From positions 62,001 to 126,000 of the forward strand of contig JAPUEE010000004.1 of NCBI GenBank assembly GCA_027492735.1: a stretch of DNA of 64,000 nt, written 5' to 3'. This document shows, piece by piece, positions 57,277 to 63,713 of this stretch. The DNA comes from Candidatus Saccharimonadota bacterium (lineage in GTDB: Bacteria > Patescibacteriota > Saccharimonadia > Saccharimonadales > Saccharimonadaceae). A program made the translations under genes and the position numbers. Position 1 is the stretch's first letter, and the number at the start of each line of letters is the position of its first letter. The notes beneath the pieces were generated by a model, which saw only the letters and a program-made list of their open reading frames with translations, was not told where the DNA came from and made no database searches.

Positions 57277-57347
57277 TTAAAGAGGTGTGGTGGAGACATT
57301 GCAAAATTTGAAACGTACTTTTTTATGTGTTTGTTTCTAACTTTGCT
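57251..57347 (-). ncRNA. Candidate minus-strand small RNA convergent with trmD
   Basis: On the minus strand, TTGCAT (57378-57383) and TACCAT (57354-57359) are 18 nt apart. About 95 nt later CCTCAGGG and CCCTGGGG form an 8-bp stem around CTCT with six T's behind (57251-57276), a good minus-strand terminator. No convincing ORF lies between. The RNA would contain a single-stranded CACCACACCTC stretch. The terminator is clear; the RNA is inferred. Confidence 0.4.
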
Positions 57348-57472
57348 ATACTCATGGTAGCACAAAGCATAATCGCAATGCAATAGAATTTGTAAAAAAC
57401 ACATCACTTTCTATCTGGGTATGTCGGTTATGGTATAATCTAGAGTAAATATAAGCAAAGGAGGAGTCTCTC

Positions 57473-57988
57473 GTGAAATATCCCAAGGTTGTCGCTACCA
57501 AACCACCAAAACCCCTGTCAAAATCTGCGCCGCTATTCGGTAAAGTCGCGGCCGTCGTCATGGCACTATTTGCCATCATGCAGTTGGCGGGTGTTAACTA
57601 TATGATCGACAGCCTGTACCAGCAGTTATCAGGTAGTGCGGTCTGGGTAGCGGTTGTAGCAGGTGTGGTATTGTTATCAGAAATTATGTCCATTCCATTC
57701 CTCATGAGGTACAAGACGAGCGAACTAGCACGACTAGTCGGCGGCTTTTTCGCGGTACTGGGCCCATGGGTTTGGCTGCTCGTTGTGATTTGGTCGGTTG
57801 GAACAGAGGCTTCAGCGGCGCAGTTCGGTATATTCCATAGAATCACTGTTGGTTGGTGGTTACTGGCACTTAACGGACTATGGTTAGTGTTCAATTTCTA
57901 CACCGTCAAACAACTCGGTATCGAAAAAACCTGGCGCACGCTGTCGGACAAGGTTCATGAGTTGAAAAAAGCCAAGGGGAAGATATGA
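57473..57988 (+). CDS. Four-helix membrane protein, unknown
   Basis: 171 residues, GTG start behind AAAGGAGG. Four hydrophobic segments (about 22-45, 54-76, 88-108, 120-142), a Pro/Lys-rich N-terminus and a basic amphipathic C-terminus. No family recognised. The stop overlaps the rhodanese ATG (ATGA at 57985), suggesting that the pair works together. Promoter GGTATAAT near 57432-57439. Confidence 0.72.
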   Translation: MKYPKVVATKPPKPLSKSAPLFGKVAAVVMALFAIMQLAGVNYMIDSLYQQLSGSAVWVAVVAGVVLLSEIMSIPFLMRYKTSELARLVGGFFAVLGPWVWLLVVIWSVGTEASAAQFGIFHRITVGWWLLALNGLWLVFNFYTVKQLGIEKTWRTLSDKVHELKKAKGKI

Positions 57989-58251
57989 CAAAACCCATAA
58001 TTATAGACACTCGCGAACCTTTTGAATATATGGATGGGCACGTTGATGGAGCAATAAACATTCCACCGGCCGAGTTTATGAGCGGACAGGTGCCGTCGCA
58101 GCTGAGAGACGTGCCTAGGGATCAGGAAATCATTGTTTATTGTCGTAGTGGTAGTAGGTCTAACGTTGTTATGCAGATATTACAACAGCAGGGCTTTACT
58201 GATCTCAAAAACGGTATCAACAAACAGCAAGTCGAGAAATATCTAGGATAA
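57985..58251 (+). CDS. Single-domain rhodanese-like protein
   Basis: 88 residues: IIIDTREPFEYMDGHVDGAINIPPAEF and the active-site loop VYCRSGSRSNVV with its Cys. It would handle sulfane sulfur or act as a phosphatase-like regulator; no sulfur pathway is nearby. Coupled to the preceding membrane protein by an ATGA overlap. Confidence 0.87.
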   Translation: MTKPIIIDTREPFEYMDGHVDGAINIPPAEFMSGQVPSQLRDVPRDQEIIVYCRSGSRSNVVMQILQQQGFTDLKNGINKQQVEKYLG

Positions 58252-58300
58252 CGTTATTTAACACCAAACCTCCGCAACTAGCCTGCCTGCTCTCGGTGTG

Positions 58301-58306
58301 GTATAA
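58301..58306 (+). promoter_or_regulatory. -10 of the tRNA-Gln region
   Basis: TATAAT in GTGTGGTATAATTTC, about 15 nt before the first tRNA-Gln-like remnant. It would transcribe the whole array up to the terminator at 58621. Confidence 0.6.
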
Positions 58307-58319
58307 TTTCTATGCTATT

Positions 58320-58409
58320 TGGGAACTGGTGAAACAGTAAGACAATAGCGTCCGAGATTGACAATAAACTAACCAGACATTGGGGATTGGCCAAGCGGTA
58401 AGGCAACGG
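58320..58409 (+). repeat. Two decayed tRNA-Gln 5' halves in tandem
   Basis: 58320-58350 (TGGGAACTGGTGAAACAGTA) aligns with the intact tRNA-Gln 5' half with scattered substitutions. 58381-58409 (TGGGGATTGGCCAAGCGG) is nearly identical to it. Neither has an anticodon arm or 3' half. The second copy is part of a 66-bp direct repeat shared with the intact gene. Confidence 0.75.
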
Positions 58410-58542
58410 CCTGTCCGAGACCGATAGGTCGAATAGGTTAATAAATAGGTCCCGTTCGGGTCCAGAACCTTTTACAAATAGCGTCCGAGACTGACAATAA
58501 ACTAACCAGACATTGGGGATTGGCCAAGTGGTAAGGCAACGG
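58344..58542 (+). repeat. 66-bp direct repeat spanning the tRNA-Gln 5' half
   Basis: 58344-58409 and 58477-58542 match at 64 of 66 positions. Each runs from AATAGCGTCCGAGA through AACCAGACAT into the tRNA-Gln 5' half. This is a tandem duplication of leader plus tRNA in which only the downstream copy kept its 3' half. Confidence 0.85.
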
Positions 58543-58587
58543 GTTCTGGTCCCGTGATCGGGGGTTCGAATCCCTCATCCCCAGCCA
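58514..58587 (+). tRNA. tRNA-Gln (CTG)
   Basis: Acceptor TGGGGAT/ATCCCCA, anticodon loop TTCTGGT (CTG, reads CAG), TTCGAAT T-loop, encoded CCA at 58585-58587. The only intact member of the tandem array and the left border of the restriction island. Confidence 0.93.
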
Positions 58588-58594
58588 TGAAAAT

Positions 58595-58621
58595 CGTCAG
58601 ACCTTTTGGTCTGGCGTTTTT
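58595..58621 (+). terminator. Terminator after tRNA-Gln
   Basis: CGTCAGACC (58595-58603) pairs with GGTCTGGCG (58608-58616) around TTTT, followed by TTTTT. Confidence 0.9.
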
Positions 58622-58674
58622 CATTGTCTCGCGGTCAGGATCCGAGCCACCGAAGTTTTGCGTCAGCAAGATGT

Positions 58675-58770
58675 ATCGGGGGTTCGGCGGAGTGAACGTG
58701 GCGAAAAAGTGTTTACATTTTTTGGCGAGTGAACGGAGGAGCGAAACGCAGTGGAGCGATATCCCTCATC
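58675..58770 (+). repeat. Split remnant of the tRNA-Gln T-arm and 3' end
   Basis: ATCGGGGGTTCG at 58675-58686 repeats tRNA-Gln 58557-58568 exactly; ATCCCTCATC at 58761-58770 repeats 58570-58579. In the tRNA they are 1 nt apart; here a 74-nt GC-rich segment with GAGTGAACG-type repeats (58687-58760) lies between. It looks like a third tRNA copy broken by a small insertion, or an attachment-site scar. Confidence 0.6.
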
Positions 58771-58836
58771 ATAGAAAAGAGAAGATTATTTCGTTGAGTT
58801 TTATATTTTTGAGAATCAAAGAGAGACAAAAAGTGT

Positions 58837-58842
58837 TATAAT
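58837..58842 (+). promoter_or_regulatory. Extended -10 promoter of the island leader RNA
   Basis: TGTTATAAT; the predicted start, G58849, coincides with the first base of the closing stem. Confidence 0.7.
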
Positions 58843-58848
58843 AAGAGG

Positions 58849-58977
58849 GTCTTACTCTTAATTGTCAGCCTGACCCCCATTTTATATGTGGTCGTCGTAT
58901 ACAAACGACACCGCATAAACGAAACGACGACAGTCGGGTTGTGAATTGGGAGTAAGACACCTTGCGGTGTCGTTTTT
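58849..58977 (+). ncRNA. Structured leader RNA with terminator/antiterminator pairing
   Basis: About 129 nt. GTCTTACTC (849-857) pairs with GAGTAAGAC (950-958), AATT (860-863) with AATT (944-947), CAGCCTGAC (866-874) with GTCGGGTTG (933-941), and GTCGTCGT (891-898) with ACGACGAC (924-931). The 3' end is a terminator: GACACC (956-961), TTGC, GGTGTC (966-971), T-run. Its left arm shares GAC with the closing stem, and the apical loop CGACACCGC (906-914) is exactly complementary to GCGGTGTCG (964-972), which would break the terminator. It lies directly upstream of the endonuclease gene. Numbers are offsets from 58000. Confidence 0.65.
58956..58977 (+). terminator. Terminator at the end of the island leader RNA
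   Basis: GACACC-TTGC-GGTGTC followed by GTTTTT. It would stop transcription 30 nt before the endonuclease start unless disrupted. Confidence 0.8.
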
Positions 58978-58985
58978 AATTTCAG

Positions 58986-59005
58986 GCATCGCAAAAAGGC
59001 GATGC
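58986..59005 (+). promoter_or_regulatory. Hairpin abutting the endonuclease start codon
   Basis: GCATCGC (58986-58992) pairs with GCGATGC (58999-59005), one base before ATG 59007. No Shine-Dalgarno is present; the hairpin could limit translation. Confidence 0.6.
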
Positions 59006-59006
59006 T

Positions 59007-59807
59007 ATGAATATATGGACTAAAAAGAGTATTGAACTTGCAACCCAACGCAATTATCTTGATTTGCTTTATCGTGTTTATCCGATGTCCGTAAATCTCC
59101 GGCGAGAACTTCCTGGTTCAACACTAAATAGCATAAGAACAGCATTCGATAACAGGGATGGCAATACTCTACTAAAAATCTTACTAAAACAAGAAGTATT
59201 CCCAATTAAGGATTCTTATGTTGCCTATCTAAAAAGAGATAGTTCATCTATCGACAGAAACCCAAGCACAGCACAACGACTCGTAGGTATGTTATACGAA
59301 ATGGGCTTTGACGATATCGTTGATCGCACAACAGTTCCAAAAGAAACAAATCGCCAGATTGGACCATTATTCAAGAACTGGATTAAGGCTGGAAGTCTTG
59401 GCGTTCCAGTCTTTACTAACGCAACAGACTTTATAAATACGCCCGAAAATGCAGTTTTTGACGGCTCTGACGCCGCAATGGAAACTTTTGCTCGTAACCA
59501 ACTTGGCTATGCCCACCCAAAAGGCTTGGACTTTATTGCCAAATTCAACGGTAAGTATGTAATAGCAGAAGCAAAGTTTCTGTCAGATTTTGGCGGTCAT
59601 CAAAACGCCCAATTCAATGACGCAATATCAACAATGCAGTCAAATTCAGTGATAACAAATAAAGAAGTAATAAAAATTGCTATTTTGGACGGTGTTTTGT
59701 ACATCAAGGGTAACAACAAAATGCACAAAGCAATTACTACTGATTTTAGTGATAGTGAAGTGATTATATCGGCAGTTTTATTAAGAGATTATTTGTTCTC
59801 ATTGTAG
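59007..59807 (+). CDS. Type II restriction endonuclease-like protein, PD-(D/E)XK
   Basis: 266 residues. The core motif is PKGLDFIAKFNG then YVIAEAKFL (about residues 170-192), i.e. Asp, about ten residues, Glu-Ala-Lys, the PD-(D/E)XK nuclease pattern, with FGGHQNAQFNDA after it. N-terminal helices probably read DNA. With the methyltransferase that follows 6 nt after the stop it makes a classical restriction-modification pair. Gene order (nuclease before methylase) makes tight control important; leader RNA and start hairpin lie just upstream. AT-rich compared with the core genome. Recognition site unknown. Confidence 0.8.
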   Translation: MNIWTKKSIELATQRNYLDLLYRVYPMSVNLRRELPGSTLNSIRTAFDNRDGNTLLKILLKQEVFPIKDSYVAYLKRDSSSIDRNPSTAQRLVGMLYEMGFDDIVDRTTVPKETNRQIGPLFKNWIKAGSLGVPVFTNATDFINTPENAVFDGSDAAMETFARNQLGYAHPKGLDFIAKFNGKYVIAEAKFLSDFGGHQNAQFNDAISTMQSNSVITNKEVIKIAILDGVLYIKGNNKMHKAITTDFSDSEVIISAVLLRDYLFSL

Positions 59808-59813
59808 GTATTT

Positions 59814-60896
59814 ATGAATCTTGATTATGCAGGTAAAAAATCAGAAAAAGAGATATTAGCAAAGGCTAAATCTCTTAAAAAATCTGTTGATAATACTGAT
59901 AATTCGTTATTGCTTAAAGGTGATAATTTCACAGCCTTGTCATCATTATTGCCTAACCATACTGGCAAAATTGACTTGATTTATATTGACCCGCCTTTCA
60001 ACACAAATCAAACATTTACCGTTGAGGACGAACGAGTAAGTACAATTAGTCGTAAGAAAAACGCAATTGTTGCGTACTCCGATCAAATGACACCGTCCGA
60101 GTACATCGAGTTTATGCGTGAACGCCTAATACTCTTGCGAGAATTACTTTCAGATAATGGCTCTATATACCTACATATAGATACAAAAATGGGTCATTAT
60201 ATCAAAATTATAATGGATGAGATTTTTGGTATAGATAATTTTAAGAATGATATTACTAGAATTAAATCAAACCCTAAAAACTTTATGCGTAAAGCATACG
60301 GCAATCAGAAAGATGTAATATATTTCTACGCAAAAAATAAAGATAGAAACATTTTTAACAATGTAACGATCCAGCTTGATGAAAACGACAAAGCCAAGAT
60401 GTTTAAGAAGATTGATGAAAATGGACGCAGATATAATACAGTTCCAGTACACGCACCTGGCGAAACTAACGGTAAAACTGGCAGTGAGTGGCGTGGAATG
60501 CTTCCACCAAATGGCAGACATTGGCGAACAGACCCAAACGAATTAGATAAACTAGACAACCTCAGCTTGATAGAGTGGTCAAAGAACGGCGTACCTCGAA
60601 TTAAGAAGTTTGCAGACGAACATAAAGGTAAAAAGATACAAGACATTTGGAATTATATCGACCCAGCATATCCACTTTACCCAACCGAGAAAAACCTAAA
60701 AATGCTCGAAATGATAATCGAACAATCATCGAATGACGATTCTATTATTCTTGATTGTTTTGCTGGTAGCGGTTCAACGCTTTTGGCGGCACAAAATCTT
60801 GGTCGCAGATGGATTGGAATTGACCAGTCAGATGTATCACACAAAGTTATAAAGAAACGATTTAATAAAATTACCTACGAATATCTCGAATTGTGA
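59814..60896 (+). CDS. DNA adenine/cytosine-N4 methyltransferase (DPPF, beta class)
   Basis: 360 residues. Catalytic motif IV is YIDPPFNTNQTF near residue 61; a target-recognition region of about 200 residues follows, then the AdoMet motif LDCFAGSGSTLLAA near 305 and GRRWIGIDQS. The order DPPF-TRD-FxGxG is the beta class, which includes type III Mod and M.HinfI-like enzymes. It should protect DNA from the upstream nuclease. Which base it methylates (N6-A or N4-C) is not certain; DPPF favours N6-adenine. Confidence 0.88.
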   Translation: MNLDYAGKKSEKEILAKAKSLKKSVDNTDNSLLLKGDNFTALSSLLPNHTGKIDLIYIDPPFNTNQTFTVEDERVSTISRKKNAIVAYSDQMTPSEYIEFMRERLILLRELLSDNGSIYLHIDTKMGHYIKIIMDEIFGIDNFKNDITRIKSNPKNFMRKAYGNQKDVIYFYAKNKDRNIFNNVTIQLDENDKAKMFKKIDENGRRYNTVPVHAPGETNGKTGSEWRGMLPPNGRHWRTDPNELDKLDNLSLIEWSKNGVPRIKKFADEHKGKKIQDIWNYIDPAYPLYPTEKNLKMLEMIIEQSSNDDSIILDCFAGSGSTLLAAQNLGRRWIGIDQSDVSHKVIKKRFNKITYEYLEL

Positions 60897-60914
60897 TTTT
60901 GGTATAATTAACCC

Positions 60915-61007
60915 ATGAAAACATTTTTTATCGCAACGGGAAATATTGGCAATCAGCGAGATACCGCAAGGAATATAGGGGATTTAGCGGATGATGATAT
61001 AGAGTGA
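60915..61007 (+). CDS. Possible 30-residue small ORF or decayed gene start
   Basis: ATG 60915 is 6 nt after TATAAT (60903-60908), the window's leaderless arrangement. The ORF reads MKTFFIATGNIGNQRDTARN and stops at 61007. It may be a real small protein or the start of a lost gene. Confidence 0.35.
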   Translation: MKTFFIATGNIGNQRDTARNIGDLADDDIE

Positions 61008-61039
61008 GCAAGTGTATATATGGTATAATAACAAATATA

Positions 61040-61144
61040 ATGGGAAGCATATTTGTGCAGGATGTAAGAATCGAAAAGAGAGCGATCTTAACTATTAGCG
61101 TATTCCGCTATTATTTTGGGCCACTAAAGGATAAAAATGAATAA
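61040..61144 (+). CDS. Possible 34-residue leader ORF overlapping the ParB-like gene
   Basis: ATG 61040 lies 10 nt after TATAAT (61024-61029). The ORF reads MGSIFVQDVRIEKRAILTIS and ends at TAA 61142-61144, overlapping the next start (61137) by 8 nt. It could couple translation of the ParB-like gene, which has its own AAAGGA. Confidence 0.4.
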   Translation: MGSIFVQDVRIEKRAILTISVFRYYFGPLKDKNE

Positions 61145-62552
61145 GAGCAGAAAAATTACATATGTAAAAATTAATGAGCTATTACTCGATATTAATAACC
61201 CTAGATTTGCAGAACTATATACTGGCAGTAAAAAACAAGATGACTTGGTTGATTACTTGTTAAATAATGAGTCGGCAGACGAGATAGCGAAAGCGATTGA
61301 AGAATCTGGTGAGTTTTATGCGGACAGACCACTATGGGTGGTAAATGATGGAATAAAGTATCTGATCAGAGACGGCAATCGCCGTTGTGCTGCCGTGATA
61401 GCTCTGCAAGATCCGACTAAGTATAAAATAGCTACAAAAGAGATGCAGATTAACGAGTTGCCTGTGATAATTTATGATGACGAAAACGAAATCTCTACTA
61501 GAATCCGCCTTGAACATACGAATAGCCTATTCCGATCCTGGGACAGGATAGCGAAAGCCCTTGAAGTCTATAAAATGTATAATTCTGGAAGCTCTATAAA
61601 ATCTATGGCTGGAGAAATAGATTCTAAGCCAAGTGATCTATTGAAATTAGCTAACTTTTACTATGAGGCGGTAAAAATAAGCGGTGATGACCTAAAAAGG
61701 TTACTGCGTCGTGGGCGTGGCGGCACTGGAGGAAAAACAGTCATTTTCGAACGATTGTTTTCTAAGAGTAAAGAATGTGGCTACGAATTTCAAAAACACA
61801 CATATAATATAACAGTAACTGACAAAAAATTGTTTGAAGGATATATCAAGGCCATGGTATCTTACCTGCAACAATACCCTGGCACAACGTACATTGACGT
61901 CAACAAGGACACAGACAAGGAAAACTTTCTCAATCAGCTCGACAACAACTTTAAAAAGGCAAAGAACGTAGACTTGGGAGGCGCCGTGAAGGGTGTAGAG
62001 CCAAAAGACACAACTTTTCAACCACCGTTAATTGATAGCATAGCTAATCCGACAGTTACTATTACAGAAAAGCGAGGCAGCAGGAAGAAAAAACCTAATA
62101 TGACACGCAAGCAACTTCCAAATGCAGTAAGAGCCATAGTAGATGAGTGTTACAATTTAGATTCTCAAAACTTTACTAACGCAAAAATGGCGTTGACTCG
62201 TGTAATGTTTGAAAACTCACTAAAGTATGTTGTTGATAATACCGAATATAAACCAGGCAGTAAAATGTTGAAATCCAATTATTTTCAAAAAGCATTATAT
62301 AAATCTGGGAAGCAGTATACGGACTTCAGTGAGTTGAAGAGGTTATTCCAGTGTCTAATTACTAATACTAGTATTAAAAAAGCTATGATAAACTACAAAT
62401 CAGATGAGGCAGATCAGATTATACACAACTTCAACGTTGAGGCCTCTCCAAACCAGGCTGAGGCTACATGTAATAATCTGATCCCTATTGTCGAATTCTT
62501 ACTGCAAGATTCACAAGATTTAATTAGCGAAATTGACATAAGTAAGCTATAA
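61137..62552 (+). CDS. ParB-like nuclease domain protein
   Basis: 471 residues. The N-terminal 120 residues match the ParB/Srx fold of defence-associated proteins: LLLDINNPRFAELYTG, DRPLWVVNDGIKYLIRDGNRRCAAVIAL (given here in its two parts as PLWVVNDG and IRDGNRRCAA), the latter being the nucleotide-binding box. The remainder is helical and basic in the middle (a Lys/Arg stretch near 315), and may bind DNA. It is not a chromosome partitioning ParB (no parA, no parS). It directly precedes the D12 methylase, whose -10 overlaps its stop codon, so both belong to one module. Function uncertain. Confidence 0.7.
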   Translation: MNKSRKITYVKINELLLDINNPRFAELYTGSKKQDDLVDYLLNNESADEIAKAIEESGEFYADRPLWVVNDGIKYLIRDGNRRCAAVIALQDPTKYKIATKEMQINELPVIIYDDENEISTRIRLEHTNSLFRSWDRIAKALEVYKMYNSGSSIKSMAGEIDSKPSDLLKLANFYYEAVKISGDDLKRLLRRGRGGTGGKTVIFERLFSKSKECGYEFQKHTYNITVTDKKLFEGYIKAMVSYLQQYPGTTYIDVNKDTDKENFLNQLDNNFKKAKNVDLGGAVKGVEPKDTTFQPPLIDSIANPTVTITEKRGSRKKKPNMTRKQLPNAVRAIVDECYNLDSQNFTNAKMALTRVMFENSLKYVVDNTEYKPGSKMLKSNYFQKALYKSGKQYTDFSELKRLFQCLITNTSIKKAMINYKSDEADQIIHNFNVEASPNQAEATCNNLIPIVEFLLQDSQDLISEIDISKL

Positions 62553-62553
62553 T
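62548..62553 (+). promoter_or_regulatory. -10 hexamer of the D12 methylase, overlapping the ParB-like stop
   Basis: TATAAT contains the TAA stop of the preceding gene and is 6 nt before ATG 62560. Confidence 0.7.
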
Positions 62554-62559
62554 GTACTT

Positions 62560-63423
62560 ATGCTCACATCTTTTTATTCACCGTTAAGGTATCCTGGCGG
62601 GAAACAAAAACTAGCAAAGTTTATTGACCAAATTTGTGTTGATAATAATATTAACGGGCACTATGTCGAGCCGTATGCCGGAGGAGCGTCCGTGGCGCTA
62701 TATTTACTGCTTACTAATAGGGTTAAAGAAATAACTATTAATGATCTAGATAAAGCAATCTATGCCTTTTGGTGGTCAGTTAAATACCGGACATTTGAAC
62801 TGCGCAGGCTTATAGATAGTACTGATATCACTATAGATGAGTGGTATAAACAAAAGAGTATTCTATCTAACAAGAATAGTGAGAAGGACTTGTTAAAACT
62901 GGGGTTCGCAGCACTGTTTCTTAACAGGACTAACTATTCAGGGATTCTTAACGCTGGTGTTATTGGCGGGGCGCACCAAAAAGGGAAATATCGAATAGAT
63001 TGTCGTTTTAACAAACAAACTATAGTTGATAGAATTAAACTGATTGGGAGTATGAGTAATCATATCAACATATTTAACCTAGACGCTCTTGATCTTGTCG
63101 AGAATATTAAATGTAACGACAATACAATCTTCTATTTTGATCCGCCCTATTTTCTTAAGGGCGAGAGTTTGTATATGAATCACTATCAGTCAGATGATCA
63201 TAGGGCAGTTAGTGAGAAGATAAAGTCCATAAAAGATGCAAAGTGGATAGTGTCCTATGACAATGCCCCAGAGATACACGATTTATATGATGACACACAG
63301 CTCCCGACTAACTACGTCCTTCACCATAGTGCTCGGACTAGTCGCCTCGGGAACGAAAGCATATTTTTTAGCGATAATCTTATTGTCAAGAGCGAGGTTA
63401 TTATGAGTTTAAGTAATACTTAA
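62560..63423 (+). CDS. D12-class (Dam-like) N6-adenine DNA methyltransferase
   Basis: 287 residues. AdoMet motif PLRYPGGKQKLAKFI at residue 6, VEPYAGGASVALYL, and catalytic IFYFDPPYFLKGESLY near 192: the alpha (D12) class to which Dam and DpnM belong. An internal block FLNRTNYSGILNAGVIGG is typical. It may be an orphan methylase or the modification partner of the ParB-like protein. No second nuclease is adjacent. Confidence 0.9.
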   Translation: MLTSFYSPLRYPGGKQKLAKFIDQICVDNNINGHYVEPYAGGASVALYLLLTNRVKEITINDLDKAIYAFWWSVKYRTFELRRLIDSTDITIDEWYKQKSILSNKNSEKDLLKLGFAALFLNRTNYSGILNAGVIGGAHQKGKYRIDCRFNKQTIVDRIKLIGSMSNHINIFNLDALDLVENIKCNDNTIFYFDPPYFLKGESLYMNHYQSDDHRAVSEKIKSIKDAKWIVSYDNAPEIHDLYDDTQLPTNYVLHHSARTSRLGNESIFFSDNLIVKSEVIMSLSNT

Positions 63424-63538
63424 GATAGGTCGTTTGAGTGTCGACTTAGAAGAATCATTATACATTCATTATATGCCACAATCTTAATGTCTGGCTAGAG
63501 TATGTAGTACGAAATTACTTCGTGCGGTGACGTGAAAT

Positions 63539-63610
63539 GGACGGCTATACGAAAAAGTAGGCATCACTGTTTACTCTGGTTTAGACAGCCTAGTGTAGCC
63601 GTCCTTTTTT
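63539..63610 (+). terminator. Large branched terminator or small RNA after the D12 methylase
   Basis: GGACGGCTATAC (63539-63550) pairs over 12 bp with GTGTAGCCGTCC (63593-63604), with an inner TAGGC (558-562)/GCCTA (588-592) stem and six T's behind. The 42-nt interior is unusually long for a simple terminator. Confidence 0.75.
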
Positions 63611-63700
63611 GTTGGGGATAGCTATATAAAAATATTAATTTAATATAAAGGAGGTCCAGATGTACAATCGATAGTATTCAACTATTTACTCAAGATCAAT

Positions 63701-63706
63701 TATAAT
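63701..63706 (+). promoter_or_regulatory. -10 hexamer of the S66 peptidase gene
   Basis: TATAAT, 7 nt before ATG 63714; no Shine-Dalgarno between. Confidence 0.7.
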
Positions 63707-63713
63707 AATAGCT

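Larger units (their letters stand above)
63424..63713 (+). other. Gene-free stretch at the right end of the island
   Basis: It holds a small hairpin (ACGAA/TTCGT, 63509-63523), the large terminator at 63539-63610, and a four-codon ORF (MYNR) at 63661 behind a perfect AAAGGAGG. No tRNA copy, repeat of the left border or integrase remnant was found. Confidence 0.5.

Noticed and set aside
58849-58977. Retron-type ncRNA (terminal inverted repeats like a1/a2)
   Set aside because: No reverse transcriptase gene is adjacent; the next genes are a nuclease and a methyltransferase, and the 3' end is an intrinsic terminator.
63611-63620. Right attachment site matching the tRNA-Gln 5' end (TTGGGGAT)
   Set aside because: Only 8 bases match and they belong to the 5' end of the tRNA; integrases normally duplicate the 3' end. 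Likely chance.
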